Positions 7,840 to 15,700 of a stretch of 21,510 nt of DNA are shown piece by piece. The notes under the pieces are model-generated. The model was not told the DNA's origin and made no database searches. It saw only the letters and a program-made list of their open reading frames with translations. The stretch is taken from assembly GCA_049670425.1 (NCBI GenBank), contig JBATTG010000221.1:1-21510 (forward strand). Direction: 5' to 3'. The stretch's first letter is position 1, and each line of letters begins with the position of its first letter. Position numbers and translations under genes: made by a program. This DNA comes from Proteocatella sp049670425. GTDB taxonomy: Bacteria > Bacillota > Clostridia > Peptostreptococcales > Filifactoraceae.

Positions 7840-8925
7840 CTATTTTATATTTGCTGCACGTAATTCGTCCATCCAAGGCTCATTGAAAGCATCTGATACT
7901 CCCCAGCCTTCAACTACTTCAGATAATGTGTTCATAGTTGTATCTGCATTAAGCTGAGATTTCTTGATAAGTTTTGCTTCCAGGCTGTAAATTTCTGGTG
8001 TTTCTTCGCCTTTAAGCTTCTTAGCCAGCAATCTCATGTTTACCATACCGATAAGTTTTGGATCTACGGCTGCTGTTGCAGACCATACGCTTCCTTCTTC
8101 CATCATAAGGTTGATGTCCTGATTGGAAACGTCGATAGATACCAGGTTTATATCCTTACGGTTAGCTTCAACCAAGGCCTTGTATCCGCCTTTAGCCATT
8201 TCGTCCCAAGATCCCCAGACAGCATCAACTGTTCCTTCTGGATACTTAGGAAGAACTGCCGCTACTCTGTTAGAAACTTCTCCTTGTACATCGTCTAGAG
8301 TTGAAGGTCCAACAAATTCAACTGTTTCAATTTTTCCTTCTGCTTCATATTGCTTGTAGATTGTGTCACGTTTGTCAAGCGGCGGGATTCCAGGGCCAAA
8401 CCATATCTTTAAAACTCTGGCTGGTTTGTTTGGTGATGCAGCTACTATTTCGTCAAGTGACAGTCTTGCAAGTGCTTCATCGTCTTGAGATGTAGAAGTT
8501 ATTCCTTCTGGAATCACTCCATCTTTAAAAGATGTGTCAAAAGTAACTATTTTCATTTCTTTTTCAATAGCTGGAGCAAGCATGTCAGCTGAATATTCTG
8601 TTTTTCCGTGAGATATTATGATTCCATCATATCCTTTTTGAATCTGCTGCGCTACAAGTTCCTGGAATTTAGCATCGTCACCGTTAGAGATAAATGTATC
8701 TACCTGGTATCCAAGCGCTTCCCCTTCACTTTTTGCTCCTTCAAGGAATTGCTTAGTGTGGTCATCCGAAGGAAGGTTTCTTATTACTGCAATTTTTCCA
8801 CTGCTCCCTGCAGTTGATGTTTCTTCACTTTCACTTTCAGGTTTTGAAGCTCCACATCCTGTTAAAAGGGATGCTGTCAGTGTTGCTATCGTTAGTAGAG
8901 ACAAAATTCTTTTTCTTTTTATCAT
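7840..8925 (-). CDS. Sugar-binding lipoprotein of the ABC importer (RbsB-like)
   Basis: A 361-residue extracellular binding protein of the periplasmic-binding-protein type 1 family (ribose-type). Residues 1-23 are a lipoprotein signal ending in the lipobox LLTGC, so Cys24 would carry the lipid anchor; a Ser/Glu-rich spacer follows (SKPESESEETS). The mature domain starts at KIAVIRNLPSDDHTKQFLEGA and ends with a typical WGVSDAFNEPWMDELRAANI tail. Trp and Asp residues usual for sugar stacking are present, but they do not identify the ligand. The start has a perfect AGGAGG at 8936-8931 with 5-base spacing. It is the first gene of the catabolic operon, 93 bases after a LacI gene, and supplies sugar to the ATPase and permease that follow. 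Given the downstream mtnK/mtnA homologues, a 5-modified ribose is the likely ligand. Confidence 0.93.
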   Translation of the reverse strand: MIKRKRILSLLTIATLTASLLTGCGASKPESESEETSTAGSSGKIAVIRNLPSDDHTKQFLEGAKSEGEALGYQVDTFISNGDDAKFQELVAQQIQKGYDGIIISHGKTEYSADMLAPAIEKEMKIVTFDTSFKDGVIPEGITSTSQDDEALARLSLDEIVAASPNKPARVLKIWFGPGIPPLDKRDTIYKQYEAEGKIETVEFVGPSTLDDVQGEVSNRVAAVLPKYPEGTVDAVWGSWDEMAKGGYKALVEANRKDINLVSIDVSNQDINLMMEEGSVWSATAAVDPKLIGMVNMRLLAKKLKGEETPEIYSLEAKLIKKSQLNADTTMNTLSEVVEGWGVSDAFNEPWMDELRAANIK

Positions 8926-8975
8926 TAGTATCCTCCTAATTATGTAATCTGAAAAAATAGTTTTCTATAATAATT

Positions 8976-9012
8976 GCATAATAGATTAAAACACTCCTTT
9001 AATTTATTATGC
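8976..9012. repeat. 37-base near-perfect inverted repeat upstream of the transporter operon
   Basis: Arms GCATAATAGATTAAA (8976-8990) and TTTAATTTATTATGC (8998-9012) pair at 14 of 15 positions around a 7-base centre, ACACTCC (GGAGTGT on the transcribed strand). It fills the gap between the LacI stop (9019) and the binding-protein start (8925). It may be a regulator site or an RNA hairpin: no T-run follows it on the minus strand, so a plain terminator is unlikely. It lacks the central CG of classic LacI-family operators. TATTATAG-like sequence lies just downstream on the minus strand and could be a -10 element, but no good -35 was found. Confidence 0.6.
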
Positions 9013-9018
9013 GCCTTA

Positions 9019-10047
9019 TTAACTTTCAATTCTATCGCCTGGAGCGCAGGTGCTTTCTCTTTCAATCAGCCTGGTTCTTGTTACCATTTTTATACAGCCT
9101 TTGGAACAATCTGTAATCTTGTAATGAAGCGCCTTGACTGCGAGTTTCCCCAGCTGATCCTTGTCGACATGCATCGTGGTAAGGCTTTTATCGAGTACCC
9201 TTCCAAATGGTATGTCATCAAACCCGACAACGGATATCTGCGCTGGTATATCATAATCATATTCTTTAAGCGCCTTCATCGCTCCTATCGCTATGGTATC
9301 ATTGGCCGCTACAAAAGCCGTTGGCATGGTATCATTTCTTTTTATCTCTGCAAGCATTCCGCTGTATGCCCCTTCGAGATTAGGGTGCACATATTTTATA
9401 TACTCTTCCTTATATGCAAGGCCCAGTTTCTTAAGGGCTCTTTCATATCCTTCTGTTCTTTGATCGAAATTTTGAAATCTTATCAAGCTGTCTATGTAGC
9501 CAATATGCCTGTGTCCAAGGTCGTACAGGTACTTTACAGCTGTAAATATGCCCCCGTAGTTATCCATTACCACACTGTCCACGTCATAATCATCAAACAT
9601 GTTGTCAACCGCTACAACTGGAATCGGTATAGTATTGATTAAATCTCCTTTGGCGACTTCCAGTTCTGTTGCCAGGAGGATTACGCCTTTAAAATTTTCA
9701 AAATCAATGCATTTTATTTCTTTTTCAAATTCGCCTACCTCAATATTTTTGATAGTAAGGTTGTATCCCAGATCTCTGCTTGCAAACTCGATTGCATCCA
9801 CGATTCTTGCTACAAAATCTCCATTGTGCTCAATAGCCGCACCGTTGCCTATATATTTTATAAACAGAAGATTTTTTTTAACAGAAAAATTTTTCTTATT
9901 GTATCCATACTCGTTTGCTATGTCCCATATACGTTGCTTTGTTTTTTCGCCAACAGCACCTTTGTTATTAAGAGCTAAGGATACGGTCGCCTTGGAGACT
10001 CCTGCCATCTCGGCAATTTGCTTTATTGTTACCACCATTTTTATCAT
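9019..10047 (-). CDS. LacI-family transcription regulator 1 (operon-proximal)
   Basis: A 342-residue LacI/GalR-family regulator. The N-terminal helix-turn-helix is clear (TIKQIAEMAGVSKATVSLALNN, residues about 7-28), followed by the hinge region and a sugar-binding core of the periplasmic-binding type with VVAVDNMFDD, DLGHRHIGYI and the family-typical VVGFDDIPFGRVLDKSLTT. It sits directly before the sugar importer genes on the same strand, so it very probably controls them in response to the sugar or a sugar phosphate. The start is uncertain: ATG at 10047 or 10038, or GTG at 10035, are all possible, with no strong ribosome site; the paralogue downstream in coordinate starts at the residue equal to the GTG. 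A LacI-type palindrome overlaps its promoter, which suggests self-control. Confidence 0.92.
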   Translation of the reverse strand: MIKMVVTIKQIAEMAGVSKATVSLALNNKGAVGEKTKQRIWDIANEYGYNKKNFSVKKNLLFIKYIGNGAAIEHNGDFVARIVDAIEFASRDLGYNLTIKNIEVGEFEKEIKCIDFENFKGVILLATELEVAKGDLINTIPIPVVAVDNMFDDYDVDSVVMDNYGGIFTAVKYLYDLGHRHIGYIDSLIRFQNFDQRTEGYERALKKLGLAYKEEYIKYVHPNLEGAYSGMLAEIKRNDTMPTAFVAANDTIAIGAMKALKEYDYDIPAQISVVGFDDIPFGRVLDKSLTTMHVDKDQLGKLAVKALHYKITDCSKGCIKMVTRTRLIERESTCAPGDRIES

Positions 10048-10075
10048 CTTCTTTTCATTCGTATTTTATATTAAA

Positions 10076-10112
10076 ATAATATCACATTTTTATTAAAATG
10101 CAAACGTTTTTT
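10076..10112 (-). promoter_or_regulatory. Promoter of lacI-1 with overlapping LacI-type operator
   Basis: On the minus strand, TTGCAT (10103-10098) and TATTAT (10081-10076) are separated by 16 bases and lie 29 or more bases before the lacI-1 start. The -35 element is part of TGCAAACGTTTTTT (plus strand 10099-10112), whose centre AAACGTTT (10102-10109) is the palindrome with central CG typical of LacI/CcpA operators. Binding here would block the -35 element. Whether LacI-1, LacI-2 or CcpA binds is open; the cre consensus is matched at the 5' half but not at the final CA. Confidence 0.55.
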
Positions 10113-10291
10113 TAACTAAAATTTTATCTTTTTTTTTAGTTATCCACGTTTTATTGATATTTTAAGTGTTTTAAAGCTTTAAAGTATATTTTTTACTGCT
10201 TTTAGATATCTGCCAATATGTATTTTATTAAACTTTATTAAACTTTTTAGAATTACTTTATTAAATTGTTTTTATTTAAAATTTGATTACA

Positions 10292-10331
10292 TTAAAAGGA
10301 AGCCAGCTCATTAACCTGAACCCGCTTCCTT
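10292..10331 (-). terminator. Terminator after lacI-2
   Basis: Inverted repeat AAGGAAGC (10296-10303) and GCTTCCTT (10324-10331), 8 base pairs, with a further small TCA/TGA pairing in the loop. On the minus strand it is followed by TTTTAATG. It begins 14 bases after the lacI-2 stop codon, so it most likely ends that transcript and separates lacI-2 from lacI-1. Confidence 0.72.
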
Positions 10332-10344
10332 ATCATATATTCGC

Positions 10345-11340
10345 CTAAATCCTTTTCACACTGGCTCTTTCTACCAGCTTGGGTCTCAGAAGCAACTTTA
10401 CAGTATCCTCATTGATGCCATCCATCTTCTCTATAAGCAGTTTTACTGCTCTTTCTCCCAGACTTTTCTTGTTTACGCTCATCGTAGTAAGAGGGCTGTC
10501 CATCATGGTGCAAAACGGCAGGTCGTCGAAACCTATTACGGAAATGTCTTCTGGCACATTCAGCCCATATTCCTTGAATGCCTTTATAGCCCCTATTGCA
10601 ATGGTATCGTTCCCTGTTATATATAAAGTAGGCAACTTTATTTTATTTTTAAGCATTTGAAGCATATTTTCATAAGACCCATCCAGCGTTGGCATTGCCT
10701 CAATTATATAATCCTGATCAAATTCTATATTTAAATTTTTAAGGGCTTTTCTGAAGCCTTCTTTTCGCTGCATTATATTTGTGAATTTAACACTGCTGTT
10801 GATGTAGCCTATCTTGCGATGTCCCAGATCATAGGCATATTTGACTGCCTCATAAACTCCTCCGGAGTTGTCGATGCTTACCGTATCTATGTCTACGGTT
10901 TCAAACATATTATCCACAGCAACAATCGGTATTTTTATAGTTTTAATCTGCTCGCCCAGGTTTTCTTCGGCCTCTGTTGAAAGAAATATGATTCCAGAAA
11001 AATCTTCCTGATTTATGGAGTAAATGCTCTCCTGCCAGTCTGAGGCTAATATATTTTTGATGTTAATGTTATATCCGTGCTCGCTGGAGGTCTGCTCTAT
11101 GGCATCTATCATCTTCGCAACAAAATCCCCGTTTTTTTCAATAGAAATACCACTGCTTACGTATTTTATAAGCAGAATATTTTTTTTGATATCCTGTCTT
11201 TTTTTTGTATACCCCTGTTCATGGGCTAATTCCAATATGCGTTTTCTCGTTTCCTTCTTTACGCTTCCCTTGTTGTTAAGTGCAAGAGACACGGTAGCAA
11301 TTGATACTCCCGCTATTTCAGCTATTTCTTTAATAGTCAC
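10345..11340 (-). CDS. LacI-family transcription regulator 2 (paralogue of regulator 1)
   Basis: A 331-residue LacI/GalR-family regulator with helix-turn-helix TIKEIAEIAGVSIATVSLALNN at the N-terminus. The core contains IVAVDNMFETVD, DLGHRKIGYINS and VIGFDDLPFCTMMDSPLTT. It aligns along its whole length with the neighbouring LacI, and they share many stretches such as NGDFVA, VAVDNMF and YDLGH, so they arose by tandem duplication. The start is a GTG at 11340, with AAGGATG upstream at about 7 bases. It has its own terminator; a TATAAT-like -10 (minus strand, 11417-11412) lies upstream without a clear -35. It could sense a second ligand or control a second promoter of the same pathway. Its DNA-recognition helix differs from paralogue 1 at few positions (SIATVS versus SKATVS), so the two may bind related operators. 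Confidence 0.92.
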   Translation of the reverse strand: MTIKEIAEIAGVSIATVSLALNNKGSVKKETRKRILELAHEQGYTKKRQDIKKNILLIKYVSSGISIEKNGDFVAKMIDAIEQTSSEHGYNINIKNILASDWQESIYSINQEDFSGIIFLSTEAEENLGEQIKTIKIPIVAVDNMFETVDIDTVSIDNSGGVYEAVKYAYDLGHRKIGYINSSVKFTNIMQRKEGFRKALKNLNIEFDQDYIIEAMPTLDGSYENMLQMLKNKIKLPTLYITGNDTIAIGAIKAFKEYGLNVPEDISVIGFDDLPFCTMMDSPLTTMSVNKKSLGERAVKLLIEKMDGINEDTVKLLLRPKLVERASVKRI

Positions 11341-11471
11341 ATTGACCCATCCTTTTATATTGTTTTTAATTTATGATTTTAATATCCCGCCCTTTTTAGT
11401 CACACATATTTATTATATAGTATTACTGATGAAATTTGTATATTATTTTAAATTTAATTTATTTTTTCCTG

Positions 11472-11514
11472 AAAAAAGCTCAAGACTTCCACTAATGGAC
11501 AATCTCGAGCTTTT
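11472..11514 (-). terminator. Terminator after the activase-partner gene
   Basis: On the minus strand, AAAAGCTC (11514-11507) pairs with GAGCTTTT (11481-11474). AGA/TCT and an inner TCCA-TTAG-TGGA hairpin extend the stem with one mismatch and small bulges. A run of T follows (TTTTTTC). It begins 9 bases after the stop at 11524 and closes the activase operon. Confidence 0.8.
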
Positions 11515-11523
11515 GGTTCAATA

Positions 11524-12759
11524 TTATTCTGCATCTGCCAGCATCAGTTTTATGCGGTTTTCCTGATTTACTCTTGAGGCTCCTGGATCATAATCTACCG
11601 GTACTATATTCGCCTTGGGATACAATTCTCTTATTTTTCTTATCATGCCTTTTCCTGCTATATGATTTGGAAGGCATCCAAACGGCTGGGTGCATATTAC
11701 ATTGTTCACTCCATGGGATATCATCCCTATGATTTCTGCCGGAAGCAGCCATCCTTCGCCCATCTTGACGCCGAGGCTTATTACTTTTGATACATTTTTT
11801 CTGCCGTCGTCAAAATTGTGGGAAACTTGAAAATCGCTGTTTTCAACAACAATATTTCGTATGTCTTTTTGTTTTTTCAAGATGTATTTATACAGCATGT
11901 TTGATACCGCCGCTATTACACCTTTTCTTCCATAGAGTTCGTAATCTACTACTCCATTGTATATTGAATACAGGCAAAAATCCATGAGTCCTGGTATCAC
12001 GGGTTCTACATCTTCGCTGAGTAAAAATTTTTCAAGCTCGTTGTTTCCAAGTGGAGAAAACTTTACATATATTTCTCCAACTATTCCTACCCTCTTTTTC
12101 TTTTCGCCTGTCCGCTCTATATTTTTAAATCGGTTTACTATCCGCTTTGCAATTTTCTTTATTTCTTCATATCTTATTATGGTTCTGCCTTTGAAATATT
12201 CCGATATACGCTTTACACAGATATCTACGGTTTCATCGCAGTTTCCTGTCTCAATTTCATAGGGTATGCATTGGTTGTAAAGCATCATTATCAGATCTCC
12301 CAGAAGAACTCCGTATCCGAGTTGCTGTATTATTTTGGGGGAAAGCTGGAATCCTGATGATTTTTCTGTTCCTGCAAAGTTAAGGGATATTACCGGTATA
12401 TTTCCATAGCCAGCCTTGTCCAGAGCCTTCCTAAGCAGATGGATATAGTTTGAGGCTCTGCAGCCTCCTCCGGTCTGGCTTATCATAAGAGCTATCTTAT
12501 TCCTGTCATAACCGCCATTTTCTATCGCATCTATGAGCTGTCCTATTACCAGTATTGCGGGGTAGCAGGTGTCATTATGCACATGTTTTATTCCAACCTG
12601 GGCTATGCCCGGCCCTTTGGTCTCAAGAAGTTCCATATTGTAGCCATAGTTCCTGAGTATGGCTATTATAAGTTTAAAGTGTATAGGCAACATGTTAGGC
12701 ACCAGTATGGTGTAGTCCTTGCGCATTTCTTCTGTAAATTCCACTTTTTCAAGTTTCAC
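11524..12759 (-). CDS. Activase-associated protein (C-terminal part of large dehydratase-activase proteins)
   Basis: A 411-residue protein matching the part that follows the DUF2229 region in large clostridial 'CoA-substrate-specific enzyme activase' proteins, related to HgdB-like 2-hydroxyacyl-CoA dehydratase subunits. Conserved cysteine motifs are visible: HNDTCYPAILVIGQL near residue 60, QTGGGCRASNYIH near 95, and CTQPFGCLPNHIAGKG near 365. In many relatives this region is fused to the two ATPase domains in one chain of about 1400 residues. Here it has its own GTG start with a strong ribosome site, AGGGGGG at 12772-12766 with 6-base spacing, and begins 22 bases after the activase stop. The split therefore looks genuine rather than a sequencing frameshift. 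Exact biochemical role is not established for this family. Confidence 0.8.
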   Translation of the reverse strand: MKLEKVEFTEEMRKDYTILVPNMLPIHFKLIIAILRNYGYNMELLETKGPGIAQVGIKHVHNDTCYPAILVIGQLIDAIENGGYDRNKIALMISQTGGGCRASNYIHLLRKALDKAGYGNIPVISLNFAGTEKSSGFQLSPKIIQQLGYGVLLGDLIMMLYNQCIPYEIETGNCDETVDICVKRISEYFKGRTIIRYEEIKKIAKRIVNRFKNIERTGEKKKRVGIVGEIYVKFSPLGNNELEKFLLSEDVEPVIPGLMDFCLYSIYNGVVDYELYGRKGVIAAVSNMLYKYILKKQKDIRNIVVENSDFQVSHNFDDGRKNVSKVISLGVKMGEGWLLPAEIIGMISHGVNNVICTQPFGCLPNHIAGKGMIRKIRELYPKANIVPVDYDPGASRVNQENRIKLMLADAE

Positions 12760-12781
12760 AAATATCCCCCCTCTTTTGCAT

Positions 12782-15700
12782 CTATTTGTCGATTGCTGCC
12801 TGCAGGCTTCTTATCCTTATTTTTGCCGCTCCCAGGTTATTTATTTCATCTATTTTAAGCTGGGTATATATCTTTGCGCTCTGCTCCAAAATAGCTCTTA
12901 TTTCATCTGTGGTTATTGCGTCTATGCCGCATCCAAAAGATACCAGCTGTATGAGCTGGGCATTTTTCTTGCTTGTGACATATTGTGCACTGGAATACAA
13001 CCTGGCATGATATGTCCATTGATTTAAGACGTTTACCTCAGGCATATCTGCAAGCTTGCCTGCCACATCTTCCGTTACCACCACCATATTGCATGAAGTT
13101 ATGAGCTGATTTATTCCATGATTTATCTCCGGGTCTATGTGGTATGGTCTCCCTGCAACTACGGCTATCTGAAGTCCATTTTGGTCGGCATACTCAATGC
13201 ATCTTTTGCCTTCTTCAAATATATCGTTGTCATAGGCTCTTTGCGCCTTGGATGCCATGTCCAGAGCCTTTGCAATTTTAAATTTGTTTATCCATTTGAA
13301 TTTGCTTAAGCTTTTGTACAGCTGGGATACCAGTTTCATCTTGTTGTTCAGCTCGATATAGGGGCTTATGAAAGCAATATCTTTTATTCGTTTTATGTTG
13401 ACATTCACAAGTTCTGGGTAATAGGCCACGACAGGGCAATTGTAACAGTTGTCTCCTTTTTTTTCATTTATGTTGTAGGTCATGCATGGATAAAATATTG
13501 CATCCACACCTTTGTCTATCAGGTTTTCGATATGCCCGTGAACCAGTTTGGCCGGGTAGCATATGGTATCCGATGGTATTGAATGCTGGCCGCTTCTGTA
13601 AAGCTCCCGGCTTGATATGTCTGAAAGCGTAACTTCAAATCCAAGCTGTGTAAAATACTCATGCCAAAATGGGAGCTGTTCAATCATATTGAGGACCAGA
13701 GGTATTCCCATTTTCACTTTTTCACAAACAGATGCCACTGTTTCTTGTGAGGATATGGCCTGCAGCGCTTTTATTTTGTTGAGTTTATACTGGTACATAT
13801 CCGGCAATTCCGGCTTGAGTTTGTTTCCAAGCGGTTTTTCACAGCGGTTTCCTGAGATATATTTGTTTCTGCCTGTAAAGGTGTTCACATTTAAATTGCA
13901 GTTGTTTGTACAGAGTCCGCACTTGGCATGATTCACGGTATGCCTGAAGGTTTTGAGCTCTTCCTGGGTTATTAACTTTGCGGGCACTCTTGGACTGCCT
14001 GCCTTTTGGTTTTTGGCGCTGTTTTTCCAGGCCTTCGTTTTTTCTTTTGCATGAAGGGCTACCCCAAAAGCGCCCATCAATCCCGCGATGGCAGGTCTTA
14101 TGACATTTCTTCCAATTTCTTGTTCGAAACTTTTCAGTATGGCATCATTGAGAAAGGTTCCTCCCTGGACTACGATGTTTTTTCCCAGTTCGTCGGCATT
14201 GTTTATTCTTATTACCTTATAAAGCGCATTTTTAACGACGCTTGCCGATAATCCTGCCGATATGTCTTCTATGTTCGCTCCTTCTTTTTGAGCCTGCTTT
14301 ACTGAAGAGTTCATGAATACGGTGCATCGAGACCCCAGGTCTATCGGCTGTTTAGAAATCAATCCCAGTTTGCAGAAATCCTGAACGCTGTATCCCATTG
14401 ACTTTGCAAAAGTTTCTACGAATGAACCACATCCCGATGAACAGGCTTCATTGAGCATTATGTTGTCCACTCTTTTGTTTCTGATTTTGAAGCATTTCAT
14501 ATCCTGCCCGCCTATGTCTATTATAAAGTCAACATCGGGACAGAAATATCTGGCAGCCTTATAATGGGCTACGGTTTCGACTATGCCGTAGCTTATTCCA
14601 AAACCGTTTTTTATGAGCTCCTCACCATAGCCTGTGACTCCTGAGCTTCTTATTTTTATACGTCCCTCGCAAAGGCTGTATATCTCTTCGAGCTGATGCT
14701 CTACTATCTGCACTGGATTACCCTTGTTTGAGCTGTAGTATTCGTACAGCAGTTTGTTGTCCTCGCTTATCAGTACTATTTTGGTCGTAGTGCTCCCGCA
14801 GTCTATCCCGAGGTATGCATCTCCCTCATAATAGTTTATGTCTCTTGTTTCTACTGTATTTTTCCCATGTCTTTCTACAAACTCCCTGTATTCTTCCATA
14901 TCCTTGAAAAGCTGTGGCAGGTATTTTGTCGTATTTGCTATTTCTCTCGTTTTATTTATCTTGCTGAGTATGGTCTCATAGCTGTAGCTTTGCTTGTTGT
15001 TCCTGCTGTAATAGGCGGCTCCGGCCGCTATTGCATATGGTCCTATCTCCGGAAAGTGGGCATTTTTGTCTTCGAGTTTCAAGGTGTCTTTGAAACGATT
15101 CTGCAGGCCCTTGTAAAAATGAAGCGGCCCTCCCAGAAACAGGACATCGCCAGTTATATCTCTTCCCTGAGCCAGCCCTGAAAGTGTCTGATCTACTACT
15201 GCCTGAAATATGCTGACGGCTATGTCCTCTTTCCTTGCTCCCTGATTTAAAATCGTCTGAATATCTGTTTTTGCAAATACTCCGCAACGGGAAGCAATTG
15301 AATATATTCTTTCTGAATTTTCACTTAGAGCGTCCAGTTCTTCTCCGCTTACATTAAGCAGCACCGACATCTGGTCTATGAATGCCCCTGTGCCCCCTGC
15401 GCAGGTTCCGTTCATCCGTTCTTCCATAACCCCTGTAAGAAATATTATTTTTGCATCTTCTCCGCCGAGCTCAATGACTACGTCTGCCTTTGGAACCAGC
15501 ACTCCCACGGCATGCCTTGTTGCAAAAACTTCCTGTACGAAATCAAGGTTGCTGGCTTTTGAAACTCCAAATCCCGCTGAACCTGTTATTGAAACCTTGA
15601 TGCTGCTGTTCTTCATTACATTTTTAAGATTTTCATCAGTTCCCATCTGCGCTATCATCTCGCAGGTTTTTTCTCTGACTTTTGAAAAATGTCTGTCATA

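Larger units (their letters stand above)
10048..10344. other. AT-rich region between the two LacI genes
   Basis: About 300 bases without a gene. On the lacI-1 side it holds that gene's promoter/operator, and on the lacI-2 side a terminator; both are listed separately. Between them are a 9-base inverted repeat (TAACTAAAA at 10113-10121, TTTTAGTTA at 10134-10142), a single 8-of-9 DnaA-box-like TTATCCACG at 10140, a perfect 14-base palindrome TTTAAAGCTTTAAA at 10170-10183, and two head-to-tail copies of TTTATTAAAC (10224-10243) with a third near-copy at 10257. In such AT-rich DNA some of these may be chance. Confidence 0.5.

Noticed and set aside
8957..8995. Tiny leader peptide (AAAGGAGTG then ATG CAA TTA TTA TAG) before the binding protein
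   Set aside because: Spacing from ribosome site to ATG is too long and the peptide of four residues has no regulatory codon pattern.
8974..10096. Plus-strand open frames of 222 and 165 codons opposite lacI-1
   Set aside because: Shadows of a clear LacI gene; compositions rich in Cys, Tyr, Ile and Phe with no domain and no ribosome site.
10140..10148. DnaA-box-like TTATCCACG, with a perfect TTATCCACA at 10910 inside lacI-2
   Set aside because: Only one box lies in the spacer and the other encodes the conserved Val-Asp-Asn of a LacI protein; no cluster, so no origin.
12760..12784. Frameshift or sequencing error splitting the activase
   Set aside because: A good ribosome site and GTG start lie exactly at the break, and the upstream frame ends in an ordinary stop, so two genes are more likely.
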